Below are positions 35,000 to 45,491 of a DNA stretch of 64,000 nt, in pieces. The stretch covers positions 76,135,001 to 76,199,000 of the forward strand of contig NC_088913.1 in the NCBI RefSeq assembly GCF_963576675.1. Reading direction: 5' to 3'. The position numbers and the translations under genes are program-made. Below the pieces are notes generated by a model. The model saw only the letters and a list, made by a program, of their open reading frames with translations. It had not been told where the DNA came from and ran no database searches. Position 1 is the stretch's first letter, and every line of letters starts with the position of its first letter. The stretch comes from Euphorbia lathyris. Taxonomy: Eukaryota; Streptophyta; Magnoliopsida; Malpighiales; Euphorbiaceae.

Positions 35000-36504
35000 T
35001 GTTAAGCCCAAAATATACCTAAAATATCATATATAAATACGTTAAATTTACATTAAAATCATGTTAATTATGTTCATTTGGAATACTTTTACGTCTTTAT
35101 TTACTTCTTTGATGCAAGGTACTTAATTATTTGGTTAAATCCAAATAGGAGCGAAAACGGAGCGAAAATGGAGGAAAAACCTAAAAAACATACCGAGAAC
35201 GCATAACGGCTAGAAGAACGCTCAAGAAGGATGAAAAGCAGTCGAGAGACAGGGAAAATTCTCTCTGTCGCGACTGAGATTTTGAGAATCTCAGTCGCGA
35301 CCTACGGAAGCCAGCTCGGGAGAAAAACGAAGTTTTCACTCGTCCCTATACCCCCTGTCGCGACTGAGATTTTCAGAATCTCAGTCGCGACAGTGAACCA
35401 TTCTGCACACAAAACACATTTTTTAAATCGGAAAAACGCGTCTGTTCGTTCGGATAAAAGCAACCCTTCACCAGCGGACACGACCCATCATTTACAACCC
35501 TTCAACAACTATAAATAAGTGATCCATTTCAGAAATCAAGGCTGGAAAAAGTTAGAGAAATTAGAGAAGAAAGTTATTATGTTGAGTTTCTGATTCAGAA
35601 AAGAATCAGAAAGTTAGATTTCATTTCTGTGTAAACAATCGTGCTGTACACGAATTGTTATTATATTAGTTATAAAAACAGTATTAGTTTAGTTTTCATT
35701 CTGGTAGTAGACGAGATCAGTCTCTATTCCGAAGATCCAGCGAGAAGAATTGACGGCTGAAGCGCATGAGGTTTGACGCACCTACGGAGTTTGAGAGAAA
35801 GATTGACAACCCGGATCTCAAAGTTTTCGTTGCAATGCTATCCAAGTTTCTACTTCTCTGTTAACTTGTGAAAATTCACATTTCATTAATGATATACTTA
35901 TTTATTCAATAAATTCTTACTGTTGTTATTTTGATATTGTTCTGACAAAATGATTTTCAAAATGATAAATTGGTGTTTTTATTAAAACGTTCTATTCCAT
36001 CTTATTCATATAAGAACTTTGTTGAACACTTGACAGATTTAGTTTTTATGGATGATATGATCGCTGATCACGGCTTATCAGGCATAAAATACTAGTTTGA
36101 TTAAGGTAGCAATATGCTCCGATCCAGAGAGAATTCTACGGTTCAAAGCCATTTAATTGAATAAATCGCTATTTTGTTACATGTCCATAATCTTTACAAA
36201 GTTAAAGTTGCTTTCTTTGCTTTATGAAAATAAGTTTTATACCTTCTATTTATTCCAATTACAGAAGTATCTGTTTTGTAATCAAAATTCCAAAACAGAA
36301 CTGTTCTCTAAACTCGATATAATCCTTCTATCTAACCCTAATTTGCCAAAACCAATTCCATCAATTAAACGTATTTCTTTTATTAAACCTAAACACGTGA
36401 CTAAACCGAATTAAATAAAGTTTTAGTTAAAAAGTGTTCCCTGTGGGTTCGATATCTTTTATTACTACAAGCGTATACCGTGCACTTGCGGAAATCGCTC
36501 AACA
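35000..36504 (+). repeat. 3' LTR of element C
   Basis: 1505 bp, same ends and length as 22328-23832. Hairpins at 35267-35301 and 35355-35393 and TATA at 35509-35518 are conserved. Confidence 0.95.
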
Positions 36505-37807
36505 TTGTCTTACCTGCAGGGTCAGTTTCATCGAAATCTACATGGACTGACTCTTCTACAACTTGGGTTCTTTTATTATAAATTCTATATGCTTTGTTGT
36601 TTGTTGAGTACCCTAAAAAGATTGCTTCGTCAGCTTTGGCATCAAATTTTGCCAAATTATCCTTAGTGTTGAGTATAAAACATTTACACCCAAAGGCACG
36701 AAAGTATCCAATATTGGGCTTTCGTCCTTTCCAAAGTTCATAAGGGGTTTTCTTTAATATAGGTCTTACCAAGGCCCTATTCAATATATAACATGCTGTA
36801 TTGACAGCTTCTCCCCAAAAATACTTTGGAAGCCTATTTTCACTCAGCATTGTCCTAGCAATTTCTACTATTGTCTTATTCTTCCTTTCAACAACTCCAT
36901 TCTGTTGAGGAGTTCTAGGGGCAGAGAAATTGTGGTCAATACCATTAGTTTCACAGAATTCATCAAACATTTGGTTTTTGAATTCTCCACCATTATCACT
37001 TATAATGTGAGCTACTCTTAGGTCTTTGTCATTTTCAAGCTTTTTGACTAATGTTGTAAACATCTCAAATGTTTCATCTTTGCTACTCAGCAAGATGACC
37101 CATGTATACCTAGAGAAATCATCTACAATAACTAAGGAAAATTTCTTACCTCCCATGCTGAGTGGCTGGATAGGTCCGAAAAGATCCAAATGTAGTAATT
37201 CCAATGGTCTTTTGGTTGAGACAACATTTTTGCTATGAAATAATTTTTTGATTTGTTTACCTTGCTGACAAGCATTACATAGTTGATCTTTTTCATATTT
37301 TAGTTTGGGTAATCCTTCAACTAGTTGCTTTCTAGCTAATTTGGCTAGGAGGTCCATGCTGACATGCCCAAGTCTCCTATGCCATAGCCAGGAGTTGTCC
37401 TCTTTATAAACCAAGCATATACTTTTTGAAAATTGTTTTTCCAAACTCAACATGTAAACATTTTCTACACGAGGGGCTGTTAAAATCAAATCATTTGTTT
37501 TTCCCTCGAGTATTTGACACTTAGTATCATCAAATATAACCTTTCTTCCACTCTTGCAAAGCTGAGCTACACTTAGAAGATTATATTTGAGACCTTTAAC
37601 TAAGGAGACTGACTCAATTTTAAGGTTACCTCCGATAGTTCCTGAGCCAACTATCTTGCCCTTCTTGTTGTCTCCAAAGCTTACACTACCTCCTCGTTTA
37701 AGCTCTAGTGTGATGAACTGAGTTTCATCACCTATCATGTGTCTTGAGCATGCGCTGTCTATATACCAAAGTTTTGATTTCTCCACGCATGTCAAGCTGA
37801 CCTGCAT
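36505..37807 (-). CDS. pol: pol of element B, protease and integrase half
   Basis: Open from MQVSLTCVEK at 37807 to the C insertion. Protease active site YIDSACSRHMIG; GAG-pre-integrase zinc residues in LWHRRLGHVSM and CNACQQGK; integrase Asp in LHLDLFGPI, Asp in ISDNGGEF and Glu in QQNGVVERKN; then the copia tail FGCKCFIL and [14 protein letters not shown]. The last codons of the open frame, beyond 36505, are C's LTR and not part of the protein. The start follows an in-frame TAG (37814-37816) that ends Gag, so protease-Pol would need readthrough or reinitiation. Together with 20497-22327 it would be one uninterrupted Pol frame. Confidence 0.93.
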
Positions 37808-37816
37808 TTTAAACTA

Positions 37817-39542
37817 TTCGTTTTTAGGTACCCAATTCTTTTTGGGTCCTTTCTTGTTAGCGTAAACAGGTGCAAACTCATATTTCAAATTGTGACGGCA
37901 TACTTTTATGGTGTGGCCAGGCTTACCACAAAAAGTCACAAAAAGGTACCCTTTGAGGGTTGTACTGAGTATGGTCAGCATTGTTGTGTTGGGCGTGCCA
38001 GCATACTTTTATGGAATGCCCTTTTCTTCCGCAAAAGTCACATTGGACAATCCGCTTGTTATGCCAACACACATCTTTTGTGTGCCCCCTTTTTCCACAA
38101 CACTCACATTGAGTGAATTGCTTATGTTGACTAGTACTTGCGTACTCATCATGGGGTTTATTTCTAATTGAGCCTTTCACTTGACTCTGCAAGGTTGTGA
38201 CATCCTTTCTAAGTTTTGTTGACTCAGTTTGAACCTCCATGACAAACTTATGCAAGATTTGCATGTTGGTATGTAAATCTGAGTTGTCCTGGAGGAGATA
38301 TCGGAGGTCACTCAGCTTGACCTCTTCAATCTCATCACATCGCCTGCTGAGTGATTTTATTTTGTTATTGCATTTTTTAGTTAGCTTATATAAATCACTC
38401 AGGGCATTTACCATCTCATTTCTAAACAAAAGTAAGGGTGTTACCTCATTAGTGTGTACTTCCTGGTCAGTTACATCAGAGAGGTCATTATGCTCAGATT
38501 GAGAATGGTCAGCATCGTCAGCCATGAAGCATATGTTGGCTGTTTCATTTACATCAGCTTCATATGAGGTTGACTCATCACTATCGCTCCATGTTGCTAC
38601 CATAGCCTTTTTGCTTCCCTTCATCTCTTCTTAAGGTTGGGACAGCTTAACTTGATGTGCCCAGTTTGATGGTACTCAAAACATGTGACAGACTTGGAGC
38701 TTTCCTTCTTGTATTTGTAACTCGACTCAGCTTTGTATTTGTCACTTCTTCTGAAAGACCTTTTGCCGTTTCTGTCATTTCTTCTGAACAGCTTTTTCAT
38801 TTTTCTAGTAAACATGGCCATTTCTTCATCGTCAGTTGACTCAGCTTCAGTGGAGTCAGCTTTCATCACTAATGATTTCTGCTTCTTATCTTCGGTTTTC
38901 TCCTTAGCTTCAAAATTTTTCATGGAGATTTCATGGGTCAGCAAGGAACCGATCAGCTCATCATATTTGTATGTGGTCATGTCCTGAGCTTCCTCTACAA
39001 CTGTCTTCTTAGCTTGCCAGCTTTTGGGAAGACTTCGTAAGATCTTCTTCACTTGTTCTTCTTCAGTGAAATTCTTACCAAGTCTTTTAAGCTCATTTAT
39101 TATGTTGGTTCACTTTGGATTCCTTGACCTTACTGTTGCCTTCATAAGTTACGTTCAGCTTTTTCCAGATCTCTTGTGCTGACTCACAACCTGAAATTTT
39201 ATTGTATTCTGCAGCATCTAGAGCACAGTGAAGCATATTGATAGCCGAAGCATTATTTTGTAATTTTCTGAGGTCATCCTCTGTCCACTCAGCTTCACTT
39301 TTAACAATTTTCTCATTGTTAACAGTTTTGTATGGCACATGTGGACCTTGAACAATTGCAAGCCATGCACTCATGTTAGTGGCTTGAATAAAGTTCTTCA
39401 TCCTATTCTTCCAGAATGTATAATTGGATCCAAAGAATAGGGGAGGCCTAGTTATTGATAGTCCCTTAGGGAGTATCTGTGTTGTTTGGTTCCCGGGAAG
39501 GAAACGAGTGCTATTCTCACCCATTTTTCGGGATCGGCTCAA
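37817..39542 (-). pseudogene. gag: gag of element B (deleted and frameshifted)
   Basis: Same layout as A's Gag: GENSTRFLPGNQ, FFGSNYTFWKNRMKNF, AQEIWKKLNVTYEG in 39542-39093. About 75 bp present in A (7542-7616) are missing near 39107, which breaks the frame. It resumes at 39052 with KKILRSLPKSW and reaches a first knuckle CFEYHQTGHIKLSC, where the second Cys is Tyr. A shift at about 38622 leads to 38624-37923 with a helical segment and knuckles CECCGKRGHTKDVC and CDFCGRKGHSIKVC. A one-base insertion in a T run near 37930 breaks the last knuckle. It ends at the TAG at 37814. Confidence 0.85.
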
Positions 39543-39571
39543 GATTGTTAGATCTTTGAGTAGTGAGCTTA

Positions 39572-39584
39572 GGCTCCGATACCA
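39572..39584 (-). other. Primer binding site of element B
   Basis: The minus strand reads TGGTATCGGAGCC, one base different from the A site, two bases inside the 5' LTR end. Confidence 0.85.
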
Positions 39585-39586
39585 CT

Positions 39587-41027
39587 TGTTGGTCCCTAGT
39601 AATTAGTTCCAAGGGGGGGATAGGAACTAATGTAACTTTTTCGCTTTTAATTATGCTAACTTAATGTTATTTTAAGAGTTTATTAACTCAGCGTATTGGT
39701 CAGCACGGCCGATTGATTAGTCAGACAGTTTTAGTTCTATGCTGACTAAGACTGCTTGACTTGAGAGTTGGGAATTGACACTTGAGAAGTCAGCTTCCAA
39801 CTCAGCACTCAGATTTACTCAGTTTCAGTTTTAACAATTTATAAGCTGAGTAAATATAACCAGCAACACATACACACACACATATATATATTGAGAGAAA
39901 GAGTTTAGAAGTTACTCAGCACGACTTATCCTGGTTCGGCCTCTCTGCCTACGTCCAGTCCCCAGTTCCTCCTGGGATTTTCAATCCAATACTGAGCTCT
40001 TTCAAGGTAGAGCACAAACCCTTTACAAGGCAGTGAGTATGCAAGAGTACGTCCTCTATTCGTCTACTCAGCTCCTACTAAGTACTACAACCCAGCACTT
40101 AGATTTTTCTACCACTGAATACTTACAACCAAGTACTCAGCTCAACACTCTCAATATTTCTATTGATCACAAACTTGTTCTTTTTCAACTAAAGAACACC
40201 TTATATGATTACAAAACAATCAATCCAGCATTTACATAAGGAATAGAAGATTTGGTGTAAGATATTTTTATATTTGAGTGCTTTGAAGATTTTCTCTCTT
40301 GTATTTTTCTTTTGATACTTCGGCAATGATCCAAGGTTCTTGATTGTCCTTTTATAGATGGAAATCTGCAGATGGATCATTTGAATTGTTTTAGCCGTTA
40401 ACACCAAAACGGCTCTTTTAGGGAACATCTTCTGGTCAGCTTCAGACTGTTTCGCCATTCCCTTCCTCTGTTTTCTTCAGGCGTCAGGTTTTGTCTTCTT
40501 GCATCAGACTTGTCTTTTTGTGCCAGTTGTCTTTTACCAATAATCCATTGACCCATGTTTTTTGGAATTAGTCTTCTGTGTATTTTCGAGACTTCAATTA
40601 TTGGTGCAGAAGATTGGCAGACTTTGTCCTTTAGTGAACGGATCCTTCATGCTGTCCTGACTGTCACTTAGCTTCACTCGTTATCTTCGAATGTTCAACT
40701 TCCATGCTGAGTTCCTTCTTAGTCAGCTCCGTTCTGTTTATACAATTCTGAAGGAGTCTTCTAATTTAGTCAGCTTCATTCTGGCAACTTTGAAGAAGAC
40801 TTCTGAAACTGAGTTCTACTCCACTCAGCTTTTATTCTTTTATGCTGAGTTCCGTTCCACTCAGCTTGGCTTATGCTGACTTTTGTCCTGTCTAACTTTA
40901 TATATATTTTTGTACTCAATATTGAACAAACACATTAGTACAATTAAATCAAAGCATTTAAATTTAATTGCCTCTTAATCATGGATGATTTTGTCAAATC
41001 AAAATCTTGTGGAAAGGTGTTTCAACA
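39587..41027 (-). repeat. 5' LTR of element B
   Basis: 1441 bp, + strand TGTTGGTCCC to GTTTCAACA. It carries TATAAAAG on the minus strand (40349-40356). It is followed at 41028-41032 by GGATC, the target duplication. Confidence 0.93.
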
Positions 41028-42593
41028 GGATCACGCTGACCTAGGGGTAAACTCATCTTCTGAATCTCTCGACTCTATTCCAGCTGACCCCTCTCCTCTA
41101 AAGGCTAAGAAATTCAAACGGCTCAAGAAAAAGGCTCATAAATCTCCAGTCATTGACCTTCTGGATGATTGTCCTCTACGAGATCCCATCACTGACCTCA
41201 CTATAATGCAATTCAAATTCTTCTCCAATGCCACTGAGCCTTCTCCAAGGAAACTCCAGAAAAAGCAAGCCTCTATTTCTCAAGCTAAGGAACAAGCCGA
41301 TCCCAAGACTCCAGAAAATCCAATCTTTACCAGGCAAGTGCTTGAAGTTCATGCTGGTCAAACCACTGAGTCAGCGCAGGAAAAGTCTGCTCGAGTCAGC
41401 TTTGAATTTCCTCAATCTTCAACTCCAATTCCAGCTGACACTGAGCCAGTCAATAACTCTGCCGATCATCCTCTTCCAAATCCTTCAATGCAGAACGCTA
41501 ACCAGTCAGTTCTTGCTGGTAATCTGAATAAAAGTCCAGGCGCTGACCTCGCTGGCACATCTACTTCTGGACAGCACCAAACACCTCCCCCATCCGGAGC
41601 TACTCATATTCCGGCATCTGGGCCACAAAATGATGAATCCTACGCGTACTTGTATGCTACTGAGTCTGGACGCCGAATCATCGACTCGGCTCAAGCCCTA
41701 CTTCAGGATATTCATCAATCCAATGCCGAAGCCGCTAGGTCTGTTCACGCTGAGCCAACTCAACTTTCTTCTGTCACTCAGCTTTTGATTGAAATCAAAG
41801 GTCTTAAGGATCTACTGAGTGTCATGACATCACTTCAGTCTCAACAACACAAGCAGGAATCTATAATGAAGCTGGCTGAACTCCAGCTGATAATGGTAAA
41901 TCATATGAACTCTCTCTAGGGTCAACTCAATAATTTGTCAGCTGTGAACTCAATGTATGCGACCTCTGCTGAGGTTCATCAACTTTTTCCCAGCTCAACT
42001 CTGAGCAGACCAGAACGCGTGAATTAATCTCCTCTTCTTCCCAGTGCTCCATTGAGCAAATCAGTGAGGTTGTCCGCCTACTCAACTTGAGTAAGGAAGA
42101 AATGGAAACTGACCAAGTCAAGATGAATGAAATCCTGCAATACTCCCAAGCCACCTTCAAACGTGTGCTCCACACGAATGCTCAACGTCAGTTCTACGAT
42201 TCGGCTTTGCTCAAGATGTATCATCAAGCTTATGCCATGCTGACTGACACTATCACCTGGGTAGGCAAATCCCAAGAATATATTTTGAGTATGCTCAGTG
42301 CCTCTATCAGGATTCCCGGTTCTGTCTTGGATGATGGTGTTCCTATTTTCGATGGTCTAAGTGAAAGCACAAAAAGGCTTAAGGCGTATTCCCTGAGATT
42401 AACTCGTGCTGCTCTCAACGACACTTTCATTCCTCCTCCGCCCGATGCTGGAAAAACGGGGGAGAAAGAACAAGCTGATGGAACTCAGCACAAATTAAGG
42501 GAAATGGGAGGAGAAGCATCTGGCAGTCAGCAACAAAGAAACGCCAAGGGAAAAGGCAAAGTTAATTTTGCCCAAGTCAACAAGAAGAAATAG
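41028..42593 (+). pseudogene. envelope-like ORF of element A, C-terminal part
   Basis: Continuation of 12570-14022 beyond element B. Frame 41028-41919 carries basic and acidic low-complexity sequence (KAKKFKRLKKKAHKSP, SGRRIIDSAQALLQD) and stops at a TAG at 41917 where B reads GAG. After a gap with stops, 42087-42593 has ETDQVKMNEILQYSQ, FYDSALLKMYHQAY, SESTKRLKAYS and a basic end KGKGKVNFAQVNKKK. Homology with B's broken C-terminus is clear. An open frame reaching back to 40981 starts inside B's LTR and is an artefact. Confidence 0.75.
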
Positions 42594-43116
42594 TTTGGCT
42601 AGATTTGCTAAGTTTAGATCTTGACTTGTAACTTTTATTTACTTGGCGTATTCTATCTTGCTGACCATCTATATATTTATGCATTGCTTATTCAAATTGA
42701 CTAATCTTATGTGATGCTTACTTAAGTATTGTGCTGCCTTAATTGAACAAACAAACAAAAGAAAAAGGAAAATACTCAGTACACATTAGCTTCGATACAT
42801 TTTTTGTTCTTCATAACTCTGATACCTAAACTGACCATGTATCAAACTGAGTAAAACATGTAACTGAACTCTTCTGAAAGCTGACCTAGGCGCATATGAA
42901 TTAGATCTTGGATGGTCTATAATTGAACTAAGTCAGTATTGGCATGTCTTAATTTTACTCGATTAAATCTTAGAAGGTTTAGAGTTAAGTTAAGTCAATA
43001 GATGCAACCCTTACGAGGGAGTAATTTCAGAAGCATAAAAAGAATTTCAATCATGGGGAATCTCAATACTGAGTTCCATCAATTAAATATTTTGCCAACA
43101 TCAAAATGGGGGAGTT
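42594..43116 (+). other. 3' untranslated region and polypurine tract of element A
   Basis: Non-coding. It ends with the polypurine tract TCAAAATGGGGGAGTT at 43101-43116. Matches 15500-15750 of B in reverse orientation, including the phrase around GCAACCCTTACG. Confidence 0.75.
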
Positions 43117-44183
43117 TGTTGAAACACCTTTCCACATGATTTTGATTTGACAAAATTATTTAAGTTAATCCATGATTAAGGGACAATTAAATTTAAGTGC
43201 TTTGATTTAATTGTACTAATATGTTTGTTCAATGTTGAGCATAAATATAAATGAAAATAGAAATAAAAAGTAAGACAGGACGAAGTCAGCATGAGAACAC
43301 AGCATAAGCTGAGTGAAGTACAACTCAGCGCAATAGAAGATAAGTCATCCTCTGAACAGAAGCTTGAAGATCAAGCTAATCAATGAAGCTGAGTGGAACA
43401 CAACTCAATATCAAAAGTAGAGAAGTCTTCTTGGGAACTATATCTTGCAGAACGAAGCTGACCATGGAAGCTGAGTAAAAGAGAACTCAGTATCAGAATT
43501 GGCAACAATCATAGACAACGGCTATCAAAGTCAAGCTGAGTGATCTTCAGGACAGCGCGAATGATCTGTTTGCTAAAAGATAAGATCCGACAACTGTCTG
43601 CACCAATTCAGAAGCTTTAGAATTATGCATGGATACAGTTTCGAGATGCATGGGTCAACTGTTCGTTAGCTAAAAGACGAACTGGCACAAGAAGATGAAA
43701 CCTGCGAGAAAAAGACAAACTTGACGACTGTGGAATTCAGACGACGGGATTGGCCTGTAAATCTGAAGCTGACCAGAACATGTCGCCGGAAGGAGCCGTT
43801 TGAATCCAATGGATAATTCCGGATTCAAATGATTGAGCTTTCAGGTTTCAACTATAAAAGGACAAGTATACTTCTTGGATCCTTTGCCGATTTGCCGAAA
43901 TACAAGAGAACAAAAAGCATACATACAAAGCACACCAAAACAAGAACAAGATCTTACACCAAATTTCCAAATCTGTGTAAATGCTAGAGTGATTTTTGTA
44001 ATCATCTAAAGTGTTCTTTGTCTGAAAAAAGAAAAATTTTGTATCAATTGTAGAATTGAGAGAGTTGTGCTGAGTACTCGGTTTTAAGTACTCAGTGGTA
44101 GAGAAATCTAGGTGTTCGGTTATAGCACTTATTAGGAGTTGAGTAGACGAATAGAGGACGGTACTCTTTCATATTCAACTGCC
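43117..44183 (+). repeat. 3' LTR of element A, truncated
   Basis: Matches the 5' LTR from TGTTGAAACACC through CAACTGCC (equivalent of 6645), then stops. The last 410 bp or so and the right target duplication are gone. Sequence continues directly as the minus-strand gypsy fragment E. Confidence 0.92.
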
Positions 44184-44618
44184 AGCATCGAGAAGCTTGA
44201 TCACTTCTTTTCACACAACCTCCTTCATGTGGGGATTTAGTCTGCGTTGCGGTTGGACAGTTGGTTTGTGCTCCTTTTCCATCAAGATTCTGTGAACACA
44301 GACTACAGGACTGATTCCTTTTATGTCATCAATTTTCCATGCGATTGCATCCTTGTTTCTTCGCAAAACCGCCATGAGTTGCACCTTTTGATCAGGACTT
44401 AACTTTGAGGATATGATGACCGGACTTCCGCTGGGTGGTTCAAGGAACGAATACTCGAGGTGTGCAGGCAACGGTTTCAATTCTGGTTTAGTTACCGGCA
44501 CAGTTGGTATCTCCGGTGGTTCTTGATTAGTAGGAACAGTAGGATCGAAAGGAGGTGCCGGTAGGTTGGATTCAATGGAACAGTATGTTCCTTCGCATAT
44601 GTTCACCTCTTCTCCCAA
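44184..44618 (-). pseudogene. pol: Element E: pre-RT and start of reverse transcriptase (gypsy fragment)
   Basis: Frame 44618-44211 reads ELKPLPAHLEYSFLE, KDAIAWKIDDIKGISP and RRLNPHMKEVV, the standard Athila-type lead into RT. A TGA at 44211-44213 sits where the related element C has a sense codon in MKEVVKNEI; KEVIKLLDAG follows in frame until the junction at 44183. Everything after this point of RT is deleted. Confidence 0.88.
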
Positions 44619-44636
44619 TAAAGTTTCTAAAGTGTC

Positions 44637-45491
44637 CTATTCCTGCAAAGTAGAAAGACTTTGAAAATCATCAAAGAAACAGCATGTGTCATCATTATTA
44701 TTTGCACGTCTCATTGCCTCGTTCATCTTAAAGATGACTTCTTCCCCATTAATCCTTAAAAATAATTGTCCCTCGCCTACGTCTATCAATGCTTTCCCCG
44801 TGGCTAAGAATGGCCTACCTAGGATGATAGGAACATGCAAGTCTTCATCAATGTCCATTATAATGAAATCAACGGGCAAACTAAATTTCCCTACTTTGAC
44901 TAGCACATCTTCCACAACCCCCCTAGGATAGCATACTGAACGATCAGCTAATTGAATAGACATACGAGTAGGTTGGGGTTCTCCGAATCCAAGTTTTTCA
45001 TATACAGAATACGGCATGAGGTTTATGCTAGCCCCTAAATCACATAGTGCATTTTCAATATTTAGCTTTCCAATTGAACAAGGAATAGAAAAACTCCCTG
45101 GATCTTTTAGCTTCTTGGGTAGCTGCTGCTTCTTTTGGAGTATTGACGAACAATCTCTGTTGAGTTGTATCATGTAAATGTTTTCCAGCTTCTTTTTGTT
45201 AGACAGGATGTCTTTGAGGAACTTTGTGTATGTCGGCATCTGTGCCAGTGCCTCTACGAAAGGAATGTTGATGTGTAACTTCCTTAAGGTACCCAACACT
45301 TTAGAATTATGTTCTTCCAGCTTTTTGTTGATTAGACGCGTTGGATATGGCACAGGTGGAACATACGGCGGTGGTGGCTTATACGTTCTTTCGCTTCCCT
45401 CTTGATCCGGCTTACTTGCACAGGTTGTCTTCCTAGTTTCAACCTCACTGGGGACAGCCTGTCCCTGCTCTTCTTCAGCTTCTTTGGTCAC
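44637..45491 (-). pseudogene. pro: Element E: protease region
   Basis: 284 codons. Contains LGTLRKLHINIPFVEALAQMP, LKDPGSFSIPC, the protease site LCDLGASINLMPYSV (DLGAS, as in element C), VEDVLVKVGKFSLPVDFIIMD and VPIILGRPFLATG. It ends at a stop at 44637, and the frame family resumes at 44618. The orthologous stretch of C (25600-26260) aligns along its length. It is only a fragment, with no LTR in the window. Confidence 0.9.

Larger units (their letters stand above)
22328..36504 (+). mobile_element. Element C: Athila-type Ty3/gypsy retrotransposon
   Basis: A complete 14,177-bp element: LTR, Asp-tRNA-type primer site, gag, protease, RT, RNase H, integrase, two accessory ORFs, long 3' region, polypurine tract, LTR. 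Target duplication TTGTC is perfect (22323-22327 and 36505-36509). The integrase-last order makes it gypsy; the primer site and ATHILA ORF-1-like genes place it with Athila. The two 1505-bp LTRs differ at about 25 sites by eye (about 1.7%), mostly transitions, and have no length difference. Frameshifts in gag, RT and accessory ORFs make it non-autonomous now. Confidence 0.95.
14023..41027 (-). mobile_element. Element B: Sirevirus-like Ty1/copia, minus strand, inserted in A
   Basis: Read on the minus strand: 5' LTR (41027-39587), primer site, gag, pol, envelope-like ORF, polypurine tract, 3' LTR (15484-14023). Target duplication GGATC is perfect (14018-14022 and 41028-41032). It belongs to the same family as A: proteins align throughout and LTR ends are the same. 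Pol is split by Athila element C at 36504/22328, and a solo LTR F lies between pol and the envelope-like ORF. The two LTRs differ at about 28 sites by eye (about 2%), plus an AT microsatellite. Removing C and F leaves about 11.5 kb. B's Gag and envelope-like ORF are broken. Confidence 0.93.
5573..44183 (+). mobile_element. Element A: Sirevirus-like Ty1/copia retrotransposon, nested and 3'-truncated
   Basis: Order on the + strand is 5' LTR, primer site, gag, protease-integrase-RT-RNase H, envelope-like ORF, polypurine tract, 3' LTR. The integrase-before-RT order makes it copia. A long Gag, an extra ORF after pol and a GGGGGAG polypurine tract point to the Sirevirus lineage (inference). The envelope-like ORF is split at 14022/41028 by element B. 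The 3' LTR stops at 44183 at a deletion junction, so the right target duplication is lost; the left flank is GGTTC. Without B (27,005 bp) and one copy of its 5-bp duplication, A would be about 11.6 kb. Every long frame has disabling changes, so A is dead. Confidence 0.88.

Noticed and set aside
36401..36504. C-terminal extension of B's protease-integrase frame
   Set aside because: It translates the end of C's 3' LTR and appears also at 23729-23920 in the 5' LTR; it is not part of Pol.
40981..41027. Open frame starting MDDFVKSKSCGK that runs into the accessory ORF of A
   Set aside because: These first codons are element B's LTR; the frame is a fusion created by the insertion, and the real A sequence begins at 41028.
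43117..44183. Truncated LTR as a solo LTR
   Set aside because: It is preceded by A's polypurine tract and 3' region in the right order and matches A's 5' LTR, so it is A's own 3' LTR.
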